This document shows positions 1-6,857 of a stretch of 64,000 nt of DNA, one piece after another. Both the position numbers and the translations under genes were made by a program. Where the stretch lies: NCBI GenBank assembly GCA_949290515.1, contig CASERZ010000006.1, positions 1 through 64,000 of the forward strand. Reading direction: 5' to 3'. The stretch's first letter is position 1, and each line of letters starts with the position of its first letter. The stretch is from an uncultured Christensenella sp. GTDB taxonomy: Bacteria; Bacillota; Clostridia; Christensenellales; UBA3700. Under the pieces are notes generated by a model. It made no database searches and was not told where the DNA came from. It was given only the letters and a program-made list of their open reading frames with translations.

Positions 1-105
1 GTATCGAAAGCGTAAGGCAAAACGTCGGGTTCGCTCTATACCGACCAAACGAAAGGGTATATATTAGCTGAAGCAAATATAACCCTTTGTCGGTACTGTT
101 TTAAT
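1..105. repeat. Structured 105-bp dispersed repeat, copy 1 (cut by window edge)
   Basis: It is nearly identical to 8449-8553. The core is a hairpin: TACCGAC (39-45) plus AAAGGGT (52-58) pair with ACCCTTTGTCGGTA (82-95), leaving CAAACG as a bulge. It ends in GTTTTAAT. In the second copy the GGGT/ACCC pair is replaced by CGGT/ACCG, so pairing is kept although the bases changed. The element may extend left of the window. Its function is unknown. Confidence 0.75.
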
Positions 106-126
106 CGGATAGATAAAAATACTTCG

Positions 127-182
127 CTCGCGAACTCTCTTAAAATTCACAAAATCACACCACTCTCCGCGCTTGCACGAAG
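127..182 (+). repeat. 56-bp dispersed repeat, copy A
   Basis: It begins CTCGCGAACTCTCTT and ends CGCTTGCACGAAG. A second direct copy is at 222-276 and an inverted copy at 774-829. Fragments of the same sequence recur near 38420-38490. Confidence 0.7.
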
Positions 183-221
183 TTGGTAATATAGCGAAAC
201 ATATTTGCGGTTTTGAACTAG

Positions 222-276
222 TCGCGAACTCTCTTCAAAATCGCAACTCTGCACCAATCTCTGCGGCCGCACGAAG
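222..276 (+). repeat. 56-bp dispersed repeat, copy B
   Basis: Direct copy of the 127-182 repeat, 95 bp further on. It shares TCGCGAACTCTCTT, AAAATCGCAACTCTGCACC and GCACGAAG. Scattered mismatches between the copies suggest age rather than recent duplication. Confidence 0.7.
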
Positions 277-312
277 TTTGATAATAGATAAAAGAATTGA
301 TTGAAAAAAATC

Positions 313-345
313 AAGAGACTTGCAACTCGCAGGTCTCTTTTCTAT
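313..345 (+). terminator. Rho-independent terminator-like hairpin
   Basis: AAGAGACTTGC (313-323) pairs with GCAGGTCTCTT (329-339), with one G-T wobble, followed by a T-rich run. No gene lies upstream inside the window, so it may end a transcript that starts before base 1. Confidence 0.55.
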
Positions 346-378
346 ATATAAATTTTAAATATATACTAATATAAAAAG

Positions 379-490
379 TAATTTATACAATTTACCCAAG
401 ACTTAAATTGTATAAATTAGTAGCGTCAACGCGTGTAAGCATACGATATGCGTGTGTATTGCGCACGTTTTGCGCGCAAGTAGAATTTTA
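379..490. repeat. Hairpin repeat family, copy 1
   Basis: A perfect 16-bp inverted repeat, TAATTTATACAATTTA (379-394) and TAAATTGTATAAATTA (404-419), encloses the 9-nt loop CCCAAGACT. A GC-rich, largely alternating purine-pyrimidine tail follows to GCGCGCAAGTAGAATTTT. The same hairpin occurs at 5245-5285, 9039-9077, 33180-33220 and 38646-38686, always between genes. Confidence 0.85.
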
Positions 491-620
491 TTTGGCGTAA
501 CTATACCGTTTATCGCACGCGCTGTGTTATAGCATTGATTAACGCAGTTATTTCTTTTATAAGGTCGTCAGCAAAGATGCAAAGCATATCAACCGATAAG
601 TACGAGCAAAAGAATGAATA

Positions 621-656
621 AAAACCACCCTCGAATAAAGTAGAGAGTGGTTTTAA
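621..656. terminator. Bidirectional terminator-like hairpin
   Basis: AAAACCACCCTC (621-632) pairs with GAGAGTGGTTTT (643-654) with one mismatch. T-rich or A-rich flanks on both sides let it work in either direction. On the minus strand it is a plausible terminator for the hydrogenase operon. Confidence 0.5.
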
Positions 657-773
657 TTTTTCGTTTATCACAGCTTCGTGCGACCTTGGAGAAGAGTGCG
701 ATTTTTCTTTTTCAAGGTCGCCTGCAAAGGCGAAAATTAGCTGAAACACTGTGCAAACGTTATTATTTACTTT

Positions 774-829
774 CTTCGTGCGAGCGCGGAGAGTGGTGCA
801 GAGTTGTGATTTTGAAGAGAGTTCGCGAG
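774..829 (-). repeat. 56-bp dispersed repeat, inverted copy C
   Basis: The reverse complement reads CTCGCGAACTCTCTTCAAAA and ends CGCGCTCGCACGAAG, matching the copies at 127-182 and 222-276. It is directly followed by the variable-loop hairpin at 832-856. Confidence 0.7.
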
Positions 830-831
830 CG

Positions 832-856
832 GAGCGTACTTATCGTACGTGACCGA
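832..856. repeat. Variable-loop hairpin GAGCGTAC-N5-GTACGTGAC, copy A
   Basis: GCGTAC and GTACGT form the stem around the loop TTATC. The same flanks with different 5-nt loops occur at 38573-38597 (CGTTT) and, inverted, at 38302-38324. Confidence 0.6.
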
Positions 857-914
857 GCGTAACTGCTCGCGCAAAATCGCAAATATGCGCCGCTATACGC
901 GCTCGCCTATTTGC

Positions 915-2639
915 CTATATGATTTTGTGAGGCGCATACGACGTATGCAAAATCTCGTGTGCTTTGTGGCTGTTAGGGAATCCGAGGAAATCGTCGTATA
1001 TGACATCCATAACGGGCGAGTCTGCCGAGCGTCTCAATTCGTTTTGAGTGTCACTCGAATAGAGAGCCTTTGCGCGTGCTTCTTTAAGCTCTACGGAATT
1101 GCGCACGCTGTCGGAAAGCGTAGGCTGACCGCCGCCGTTTACGCAACCGCCGGGACAGGACATAACCTCTACAAAGTCGTACTTTTTCTCTCCCGATTTG
1201 ATTTGTTCGAGAAGAGTACGCGCATTGTCCAGACCCGATACTGCCGCTACGTGCAGGGTATGACCCGCTACGAGATATGTAGCTTCTTTAATGCCTTTGC
1301 TTCCGCGTACGGCAAAGAAGTCGAGTACCTCGAAGCTTCCGTCGAGCATATGCGCAGCAGTTCTCAAAGCTGCTTCCATTACGCCGCCGGTTGCACCGAA
1401 AATCGCGCCTGCGCCGCTGGCAAGGGCAAAAGGATTGTCGAACTCTTCGTCGGGAAGCTCTGTGAATTTAATGCCCGCTGTTTTTATCATACGCGCGAGT
1501 TCTCTCGTGGTGATAGCCGCGTCTACGTCGCCGAGCATTTCGTCGCGTTTGCACTCGTATTTTTTTGCGGTACAAGGAATTACGCTGACTACGAAAAGAT
1601 TTTCTTTTGCGACGTCGTGTTTTTCGCACCAATACGATTTAAGCAGCGCACCGAACATTTGCTGAGGAGATTTGCAGGTGGATATGTTGGGTATGAATTC
1701 GGGATAAGTCTGCTCGACGAATTTTACCCAAGCGGGGCAACACGAGGTAAACATAGGAAGAGGCTTATTCGTTTTGATACGGTTGATAAGCTCGCTGGCT
1801 TCTTCCATAATCGTAAGGTCTGCCGTGACGTCCATATTGAATACCGCGTGAGGGTTAAGACGTCTTATAGCAGCGACCATTTTACCTTCTACGTTTGTAC
1901 CGATAGGCATATCGAAGGCTTCGCCTAAAGTAGCTCTTACCGAAGGAGCGGTATAGAATATAACTTTTTTAGTGCTGTCCGAAAGCGCGCTCCATACTTC
2001 GTCGACGTTGCTCTTTTCTGCGAGTGCGCCTACGGGGCAGGCAACTATACATTGTCCGCAGCCTACGCAGGGGGATTCGCTCAAAGGTCTGTCAAACGCA
2101 CTGCCGATATGTACGTTGAATCCTCTTCCGATAGGTCCTATAGCGTTTACGTTTTGCTTTTTGCAAGCGGCAACGCAACGCATACAGTTGATACACTTGT
2201 CGTTGTCTCTTACGACATAAGGGGTAGACGTGTCAATAGGGAGCACGAAGTCCTCGCCCTTGAATCTGTCCTCGTCTACGGAGTAACCGAGCGAAAGTTT
2301 TTGAAGCTCGCAGTTGTGGTTACGCTCGCAGGAGAGGCATTTTTTCTTATGCTTACTGAGGAAAAGTTCGAGAGTCATTTTTCTGGACTGACGGCACTTT
2401 TCGGTATTTGTTCTGACTTCCATACCTTCCGCGACGGGGTATACGCAGGCTGCGACAAGACCTCTTGCGCCCGTAGCTTCTACCACGCACATACGGCAGG
2501 AGCCTACGCAGTTGACGTCCTTGAGGAAACACAGCGTAGGGATTTCGATATGCGCTTTGCGCGCAGCTTCCAATATAGTAGTACCTTCGGGTACGGATAC
2601 GGGTATACCGTTGATTTTAAGATTTACTATTTTTTCCAT
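915..2639 (-). CDS. hydA: [FeFe] hydrogenase catalytic subunit of a trimeric NAD(P)-linked enzyme
   Basis: This is the H2-forming subunit of a HydABC/Hnd-type cytoplasmic hydrogenase. The N-terminal [2Fe-2S] ligands are C37, C48, C51 and C65. A His/Cys [4Fe-4S] site (H-x3-C-x2-C-x5-C) follows, then two ferredoxin clusters (CINCMRC and CVGCGQC). The H-cluster signatures are TSCCPAW, IPCTAKKYE and MSCPGGCVNGGGQP; the usual Met of the second is Ile. The start is the ATG at 2639, preceded by GAGAGGTG; an upstream in-frame ATG at 2654 has no spaced ribosome site. It is the last gene of a minus-strand operon, 11 bp after hydB. Members of this group can be electron-bifurcating, using ferredoxin and NADH together; that is inferred from family and subunit makeup. 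The product is 574 aa. Confidence 0.96.
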   Translation of the reverse strand: MEKIVNLKINGIPVSVPEGTTILEAARKAHIEIPTLCFLKDVNCVGSCRMCVVEATGARGLVAACVYPVAEGMEVRTNTEKCRQSRKMTLELFLSKHKKKCLSCERNHNCELQKLSLGYSVDEDRFKGEDFVLPIDTSTPYVVRDNDKCINCMRCVAACKKQNVNAIGPIGRGFNVHIGSAFDRPLSESPCVGCGQCIVACPVGALAEKSNVDEVWSALSDSTKKVIFYTAPSVRATLGEAFDMPIGTNVEGKMVAAIRRLNPHAVFNMDVTADLTIMEEASELINRIKTNKPLPMFTSCCPAWVKFVEQTYPEFIPNISTCKSPQQMFGALLKSYWCEKHDVAKENLFVVSVIPCTAKKYECKRDEMLGDVDAAITTRELARMIKTAGIKFTELPDEEFDNPFALASGAGAIFGATGGVMEAALRTAAHMLDGSFEVLDFFAVRGSKGIKEATYLVAGHTLHVAAVSGLDNARTLLEQIKSGEKKYDFVEVMSCPGGCVNGGGQPTLSDSVRNSVELKEARAKALYSSDTQNELRRSADSPVMDVIYDDFLGFPNSHKAHEILHTSYAPHKII

Positions 2640-2650
2640 ACTTACACCTC

Positions 2651-4543
2651 TCATATTCTCGTAATTGCGTCGAATTTGCAGTTAGCCATACACAGACCGC
2701 ACTTGATACACTTAGAAGTATCTATGACGTGAGGCTTTTTGATTTCGCCGCTTATTGCTTTGACGGGACAATTGCGTGCGCAGAGCGTACAGCCTCTGCA
2801 CTTGTCCGCCTCGATATGGTAGGTGAGGAGTGCTTTGCAGACGCCTGCGGGGCAAACCTTGTCTACTATATGCGCAAGATATTCGCTCTTGAAGTATCTC
2901 ATTGTGGAGAGTACGGGATTGGGAGCGGATTGACCGAGAGCGCAGAGAGAGGATTGTTTCATATGGTTGGCGAGTTCCTCGATTTTTACGATGTCTTCTT
3001 CCTCGCCCTTGCCTTCCGTGATTTTTGTAAGAAGTTGCAACAAACGTTTAGTACCTATACGGCAAGGCGTACATTTTCCGCACGATTCGTCTGCGGTAAA
3101 TTCGAGATAGAATTTTGCAATATCCACCATACAGGTATCTTCGTCGAGGATAATCATACCGCCGCTGCCCATCATCGAGCCTATAGCGATAAGGCTGTCG
3201 TAGTCTATAGGGGTGTCGATACATTCAGCGGGGATACAACCGCCCGAAGGTCCGCCCGTCTGAGCGGCTTTGAATTTTTTGCCGTTGGGGATACCTCCGC
3301 CGATTTCTTCTACGATTTCTCTCAAGGTAGTGCCCATAGGTACTTCGACAAGACCTACGTTTGTTATTTTACCGCCGAGAGCGAAAACCTTAGTGCCTGA
3401 CGAAGTCGAAGTGCCGATAGAGGAAAACCAAGCCGCGCCGTTCATAATGATAGGATTGATATTTGCCCAAGTTTCTACGTTGTTGAGTATCGTAGGTTTA
3501 CCGAAAAGACCTTTTACGGCAGGGAAGGGAGGACGGGGGCGGGGTTCGCCGCGATGACCTTCGATACTTGTCATAAGCGCGGTTTCTTCACCGCATACGA
3601 ACGCACCCGCGCCGAGACGGATTTCTATATCGAAGTCAAATCCCGAGCCGAGAATATCCTTGCCTAAAAGTCCGTATTTTCTCGCTTGTGCGATAGCTAT
3701 CTTAAGACGCTCTACCGCAACGGGGTATTCAGCACGCACGTAGATAAATCCGTGGTGTGCGCCTATCGCATAGCCCGCAATCGTCATAGCTTCGAGTACG
3801 CAGTGGGGGTCGCCCTCCAGCACGCTTCTGTCCATAAACGCGCCGGGGTCGCCTTCGTCGGCATTACAACAAACGTATTTTTCGTCACCCTGAGAAGCTT
3901 TTGCAAACGACCATTTTCTTCCCGTAGGGAAGCCTGCGCCGCCTCTGCCTCTCAAGCCCGATGCGTTCATTTCGTTGATAACGTCGTCGGGGGACATAGA
4001 GGTAAGCACTTTTTCGAGCGCGCTGTAATCGCCCGCGCCTATAGCCTCTTCTATATCTTCGGGCGCGATAACTCCGCAGTTACGCAGAGCGATACGCATC
4101 TGTTTTTTGTAGAAAGGCGTTTCGGAAAAAGGAATGATATTGCCTTCCTTGGTTACGGTGCCTTGATAGAGCAGTTCCTTTACTATCTGACCGCCTTTTA
4201 CGAGGTGTTGTTCGGCGACCGTCTTTACGTGTTCGGGCGTCATCTGCGCATAAAACGCGCCTTCGGGATAAACTATCATAATAGGTCCGAGTGCGCACAA
4301 GCCGAAACAACCCGTCTTTACCACGAGAATATCCGTGATATTGAGTTCCTTGAGCGACTTTTCGAGCTGTTCGATAACTTGCATAGAATGCGACGAAGTA
4401 CAGCCCGTACCTCCGCATACGAGAACCTGTTTGCGGTAGCCCGTCTTTTTAGCGAGTTTTTCGCCCTCTTCTTTTACGAGACGGCGAACCTTAATCAAGT
4501 CTTCTTTGTTTTTGCGTATAGCGTCTAATTCTTTGATTGTCAT
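2651..4543 (-). CDS. hydB: NAD(P)-linked hydrogenase flavoprotein subunit (NuoF-like)
   Basis: This 630-aa subunit binds FMN and NAD(P)H and passes electrons to the hydrogenase subunit. Domains in order: a thioredoxin-like [2Fe-2S] domain (VCGGTGC, later TGCFGLC, about residues 40-90); a NuoF core with the glycine-rich GLRGRGGAGFPTGRKW near residue 200 and GAGAFVCGEETALMTSIEG; an ESCGKCTPCRIG cluster motif; and a C-terminal two-cluster ferredoxin (CRGCTLCARNC and CIKCGLCMANC). The fusion with both N- and C-terminal iron-sulfur domains is the HydB/HndC layout rather than complex I NuoF. AAGGAGA precedes the ATG. It lies 12 bp after hydC and 11 bp before hydA, so all three are probably co-transcribed. 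Confidence 0.96.
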   Translation of the reverse strand: MTIKELDAIRKNKEDLIKVRRLVKEEGEKLAKKTGYRKQVLVCGGTGCTSSHSMQVIEQLEKSLKELNITDILVVKTGCFGLCALGPIMIVYPEGAFYAQMTPEHVKTVAEQHLVKGGQIVKELLYQGTVTKEGNIIPFSETPFYKKQMRIALRNCGVIAPEDIEEAIGAGDYSALEKVLTSMSPDDVINEMNASGLRGRGGAGFPTGRKWSFAKASQGDEKYVCCNADEGDPGAFMDRSVLEGDPHCVLEAMTIAGYAIGAHHGFIYVRAEYPVAVERLKIAIAQARKYGLLGKDILGSGFDFDIEIRLGAGAFVCGEETALMTSIEGHRGEPRPRPPFPAVKGLFGKPTILNNVETWANINPIIMNGAAWFSSIGTSTSSGTKVFALGGKITNVGLVEVPMGTTLREIVEEIGGGIPNGKKFKAAQTGGPSGGCIPAECIDTPIDYDSLIAIGSMMGSGGMIILDEDTCMVDIAKFYLEFTADESCGKCTPCRIGTKRLLQLLTKITEGKGEEEDIVKIEELANHMKQSSLCALGQSAPNPVLSTMRYFKSEYLAHIVDKVCPAGVCKALLTYHIEADKCRGCTLCARNCPVKAISGEIKKPHVIDTSKCIKCGLCMANCKFDAITRI

Positions 4544-4555
4544 TCGTCCGTCTCC

Positions 4556-5044
4556 TTATGCTTTGTATTTTTCGAGAATGCCTTTGACCGTCTCGGGTTT
4601 GAGTTTGCCGTAAACTTCATTGTCAATCATCATTACGGGAGCGAGACCGCACGCGCCGACGCAACGGCAACTGTCGATAGAAAACAGTCCGTCGTCCGTA
4701 CATTCTCCGCACTTGATGCCGAGTACTTTTTCTATTTCTTCGAGAATTTTATCGCTGCCTTTTACATAGCAGGCAGTACCCAGACAAACGCTAATTCTGT
4801 GTTTGCCCTTGGGTTTTAAAGAAAATTGCGAGTAAAACGTCGCAACGCCGTATACCTCAGACAGGGAGATGCCGAGACCTTCGGCAATCATAGACTGTAC
4901 TTCGATAGGAAGGTAGCCGTAAATGCCCTGAGCTTCCTGCAACACGTGCATAAGACAACCCGGTGTAGAGCGGGATTCTTCAATCACGGCTTTTAATTTT
5001 TGCGTTTGTTGCGCGCTGGAATGGAAATCGCTTTTTTTATCCAT
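4556..5044 (-). CDS. hydC: Hydrogenase small [2Fe-2S] subunit (NuoE-like)
   Basis: A 162-aa thioredoxin-fold subunit that carries one [2Fe-2S] cluster in the trimeric hydrogenase. The four ligands are C87-x4-C92 and C128-x3-C132 (CLGTAC and CVGAC). The start has a clear AAGGAGGAATTT site. It is the first gene of the operon, about 60 nt downstream of the predicted start site of a strong promoter flanked by two Rex-like boxes. Some nomenclatures call this subunit HndA. Confidence 0.95.
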   Translation of the reverse strand: MDKKSDFHSSAQQTQKLKAVIEESRSTPGCLMHVLQEAQGIYGYLPIEVQSMIAEGLGISLSEVYGVATFYSQFSLKPKGKHRISVCLGTACYVKGSDKILEEIEKVLGIKCGECTDDGLFSIDSCRCVGACGLAPVMMIDNEVYGKLKPETVKGILEKYKA

Positions 5045-5108
5045 AAATTCCTCCTTATACTAAAAAAACACCTCTCGGGAAATGAGAGTAAATAAACCGA
5101 TTATATAC

Positions 5109-5136
5109 ATTATACCATATGTTAAATAAATATCAA
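5109..5136 (-). promoter_or_regulatory. Sigma-A type promoter of hydCBA
   Basis: On the minus strand TTGATA (5131-5136), a 16-nt spacer and a perfect TATAAT (5109-5114). Transcription should begin near 5102, giving a leader of about 58 nt. The -35 lies inside a Rex-like box. Confidence 0.75.
5119..5136. promoter_or_regulatory. Candidate Rex operator 1
   Basis: ATGTTAAATAAATATCAA matches 11 of 14 fixed positions of the clostridial Rex consensus TTGTTAA-N4-TTAACAA. It covers the -35 box and spacer of the hyd promoter, so binding would block RNA polymerase. A Rex gene is in this window at 14553. Confidence 0.6.
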
Positions 5137-5142
5137 AGTATT

Positions 5143-5160
5143 ATGTTAAAAAAATATCAA
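5143..5160. promoter_or_regulatory. Candidate Rex operator 2
   Basis: ATGTTAAAAAAATATCAA has the same 11 of 14 matches as the first box and lies 24 bp away, just upstream of the -35. Tandem spacing would suit cooperative binding. Confidence 0.55.
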
Positions 5161-5244
5161 ACTTTTACAAATCTTCGGCTTATCCAGCTTCTACTTATAT
5201 ATATGCGGTCTTAATATTATATATTTATTAGTATTAATATATAG

Positions 5245-5285
5245 TTATATATACAATTTACATAAGGCTTAAATTGTATATATAA
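5245..5285. repeat. Hairpin repeat family, copy 2
   Basis: TTATATATACAATTTA (5245-5260) and TAAATTGTATATATAA (5270-5285) form a perfect 16-bp stem with loop CATAAGGCT. Compared with copy 1, bases near the stem foot differ on both arms in a matched way, so pairing is conserved. Confidence 0.85.
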
Positions 5286-5398
5286 GGGCGGTTTTAGCTA
5301 TTGCTTACACGCATAGCGGTATAAACCGTGCGCGCTGTTTAACACAAAGCCATATAAAAAAATGCAAAAAAAAACCGCCGTTTAGCGGTTTTAATATT

Positions 5399-6001
5399 TT
5401 ATTCTGCTTTGTCTTCCGAATCCGATACGGGCGGCTCCTGCAAGTCCATTTGCTGCGCACTTGCTTTTTTTGCCAAAAGACGTGCTTTCACTATCGCCAT
5501 CAAATCTATTTCTTTGACTGTGCAGTATGTAGATATAATAGGCACCGCAAGGAAGATTATACTCATAATAATGCCAAGCACGTAGATTATGTATTGTCCG
5601 CTTTGACCGGCAATATCTTGGAATGCCTCGCATATCGCGCCTACCATTTCGCTTAAGAACTCAGGCATATTTGCTCCCGCGGCTTGGGGAATCATAAGAA
5701 CAAACGAGACGAAAAGAGGAATGGTCATAACCGTACTGTACGCACATACGACAATCGAAAATACGTTTTTGACTTTGCCTTTAAAAGTGCCTGCGGCTGT
5801 CGACATAAGCATAATGCCCGCTGACATCGTAACGATTACGAGAGCGTAACGGCCTATTATATTAGGTATCTTGTCGATATAGTTGAGACCTACTTTGGTG
5901 CCGATAGTTTGCAAAAGCGAGAGAATACCCCAGATATTCAATCCGGCGGCAATGACAATCATTACGGATTGAATGACTTTTTTCTTTGTCGCGTCGTTCA
6001 T
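5399..6001 (-). CDS. Four-helix integral membrane protein, unknown function
   Basis: The 200-aa product starts MNDATKKK. Four hydrophobic segments are visible, at roughly residues 9-32, 50-70, 82-110 and 135-165, followed by a charged cytoplasmic-looking tail rich in Asp/Glu (ending DSEDKAE). No family was recognised. The ATG at 6001 has AAGGGGA eight bases upstream; in-frame codons further upstream have no ribosome site and lie beyond the predicted transcription start. It is a single gene with its own promoter and a perfect dyad over the start of transcription, so it is probably controlled by a specific repressor. Confidence 0.8.
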   Translation of the reverse strand: MNDATKKKVIQSVMIVIAAGLNIWGILSLLQTIGTKVGLNYIDKIPNIIGRYALVIVTMSAGIMLMSTAAGTFKGKVKNVFSIVVCAYSTVMTIPLFVSFVLMIPQAAGANMPEFLSEMVGAICEAFQDIAGQSGQYIIYVLGIIMSIIFLAVPIISTYCTVKEIDLMAIVKARLLAKKASAQQMDLQEPPVSDSEDKAE

Positions 6002-6023
6002 AAAAATCCCCTTATACGATAAC

Positions 6024-6073
6024 TTAGGACTAAGTCCTAAATTTATTATACACAAGGGTTTAAGCAAAATCAA
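6024..6073 (-). promoter_or_regulatory. Promoter with dyad operator for the membrane protein gene
   Basis: On the minus strand TTGATT (6068-6073), a 17-nt spacer and TATAAT (6045-6050). Immediately downstream is TTAGGACTAAGTCCTAA (6024-6040), an 8-bp-arm perfect dyad that would overlap the +1 site near 6038. The regulator is not identified. Confidence 0.6.
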
Positions 6074-6232
6074 TAATATATTAAAAAATATATTAATATT
6101 TTAAAAATTAATTGCCGAAATGATAACGAGTAGTATTTATTTATATTGCTGGATAAGCAAGAAAGAATGCTCAAAGCAAATTGTTGCTACAAGTATGCAC
6201 TCAGAGTATAGTTATCCATAAATTATAGGTAT

Positions 6233-6261
6233 TTGACATAGCAAGGGACGGATAATATAAT
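6233..6261 (+). promoter_or_regulatory. Promoter of the acetyltransferase gene
   Basis: A consensus sigma-A promoter: TTGACA (6233-6238), 17-nt spacer, TATAAT (6256-6261). The predicted start site is about 11 nt before the ATG at 6279, just leaving room for GAGG. Confidence 0.8.
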
Positions 6262-6278
6262 AAAGACGAGGAACAGTT

Positions 6279-6857
6279 ATGACAGTAGAAGAATTTAAAG
6301 AAGCGTTAAAAAAAGACAATTACATTCCGCAAGGGTCTGAGATGCATATGCTTATGCACCGCGCATCCGAAGAGGCAAGAGAAATTACCGCGCAAATCAA
6401 CGACAATTCTCACAGCGCAAAGCAATTGAGAGAGTTGTTTTCTAAGTTAACCGGCAGTCAAGTAGACGAAAGTTTTGCGCTTTTCCCGCCTTTTTACACC
6501 GATTTCGGCAAAAACATAAAACTCGGCAAGCGCGTGTTTATCAATTCGGGGTGTTGTTTTCAGGACCAAGGGGGTATAGAGATAGGCGACGATTGTCTGA
6601 TAGGACATCAGGTAGTCATAGCTACTCTCAATCACGACCTAGAGCCGTCAAGACGGGCAAGTATGATTGCCGCGCCCGTAAAAATAGGTAAAAACGTATG
6701 GATAGGGGCGCACGCAACTATTCTTGCGGGAGTCAATATAGGAGATAATGCCGTAATTGCGGCGGGAGCGGTTGTCAACCGCGACGTTGAGGCAAATACG
6801 GTCGTAGCAGGAGTGCCTGCCAAGAAAATAAAACACATCGAGGAGAAAATAAGATGA
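6279..6857 (+). CDS. Sugar O-acetyltransferase, maltose/galactoside type
   Basis: This 192-aa protein belongs to the hexapeptide-repeat acyltransferases (LacA/Maa group), which transfer acetyl from acetyl-CoA to a sugar or similar hydroxyl. An N-terminal helical cap (about residues 1-60) precedes the left-handed beta-helix with NINSG-like and IGDDCLIGHQV repeats; IGKNVWIGAHATILAG and VIAAGAVVNRDV are typical rungs, and the end GVPAKKIKHI is characteristic. The presumed catalytic His is in TLNHD. The substrate cannot be read from sequence. Its stop overlaps the next start (ATGA), so it is translationally coupled to the flavoprotein gene. Confidence 0.88.
   Translation: MTVEEFKEALKKDNYIPQGSEMHMLMHRASEEAREITAQINDNSHSAKQLRELFSKLTGSQVDESFALFPPFYTDFGKNIKLGKRVFINSGCCFQDQGGIEIGDDCLIGHQVVIATLNHDLEPSRRASMIAAPVKIGKNVWIGAHATILAGVNIGDNAVIAAGAVVNRDVEANTVVAGVPAKKIKHIEEKIR

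Larger units (their letters stand above)
1..914. other. Gene-free repeat-rich intergenic region
   Basis: No reading frame here has a credible ribosome binding site or a recognisable protein. The stretch is filled by hairpins and dispersed repeats, listed separately: 1-105, 127-182, 222-276, 379-490, 774-829 and 832-856, plus two terminator-like hairpins. It lies downstream of the hydrogenase operon, which ends at 915 on the minus strand. Confidence 0.7.
5045..5398. other. Intergenic region with hydrogenase promoter and hairpin repeat
   Basis: It holds the hyd promoter (5109-5136), two Rex-like boxes (5119-5160) and hairpin repeat copy 2 (5245-5285). At 5366-5398 a short A-rich then GCCGTTTAGCGG hairpin lies just beyond the stop of the membrane protein gene and is its likely minus-strand terminator. 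No further gene was seen. Confidence 0.7.

Noticed and set aside
510-749. Minus-strand 79-codon frame
   Set aside because: It runs through the terminator hairpin at 621-656, has no ribosome site and no family resemblance.
849-1928. Long plus-strand frame opposite hydA
   Set aside because: It lies antisense to a gene with complete hydrogenase motifs; the composition is a by-product of hydA codon use.
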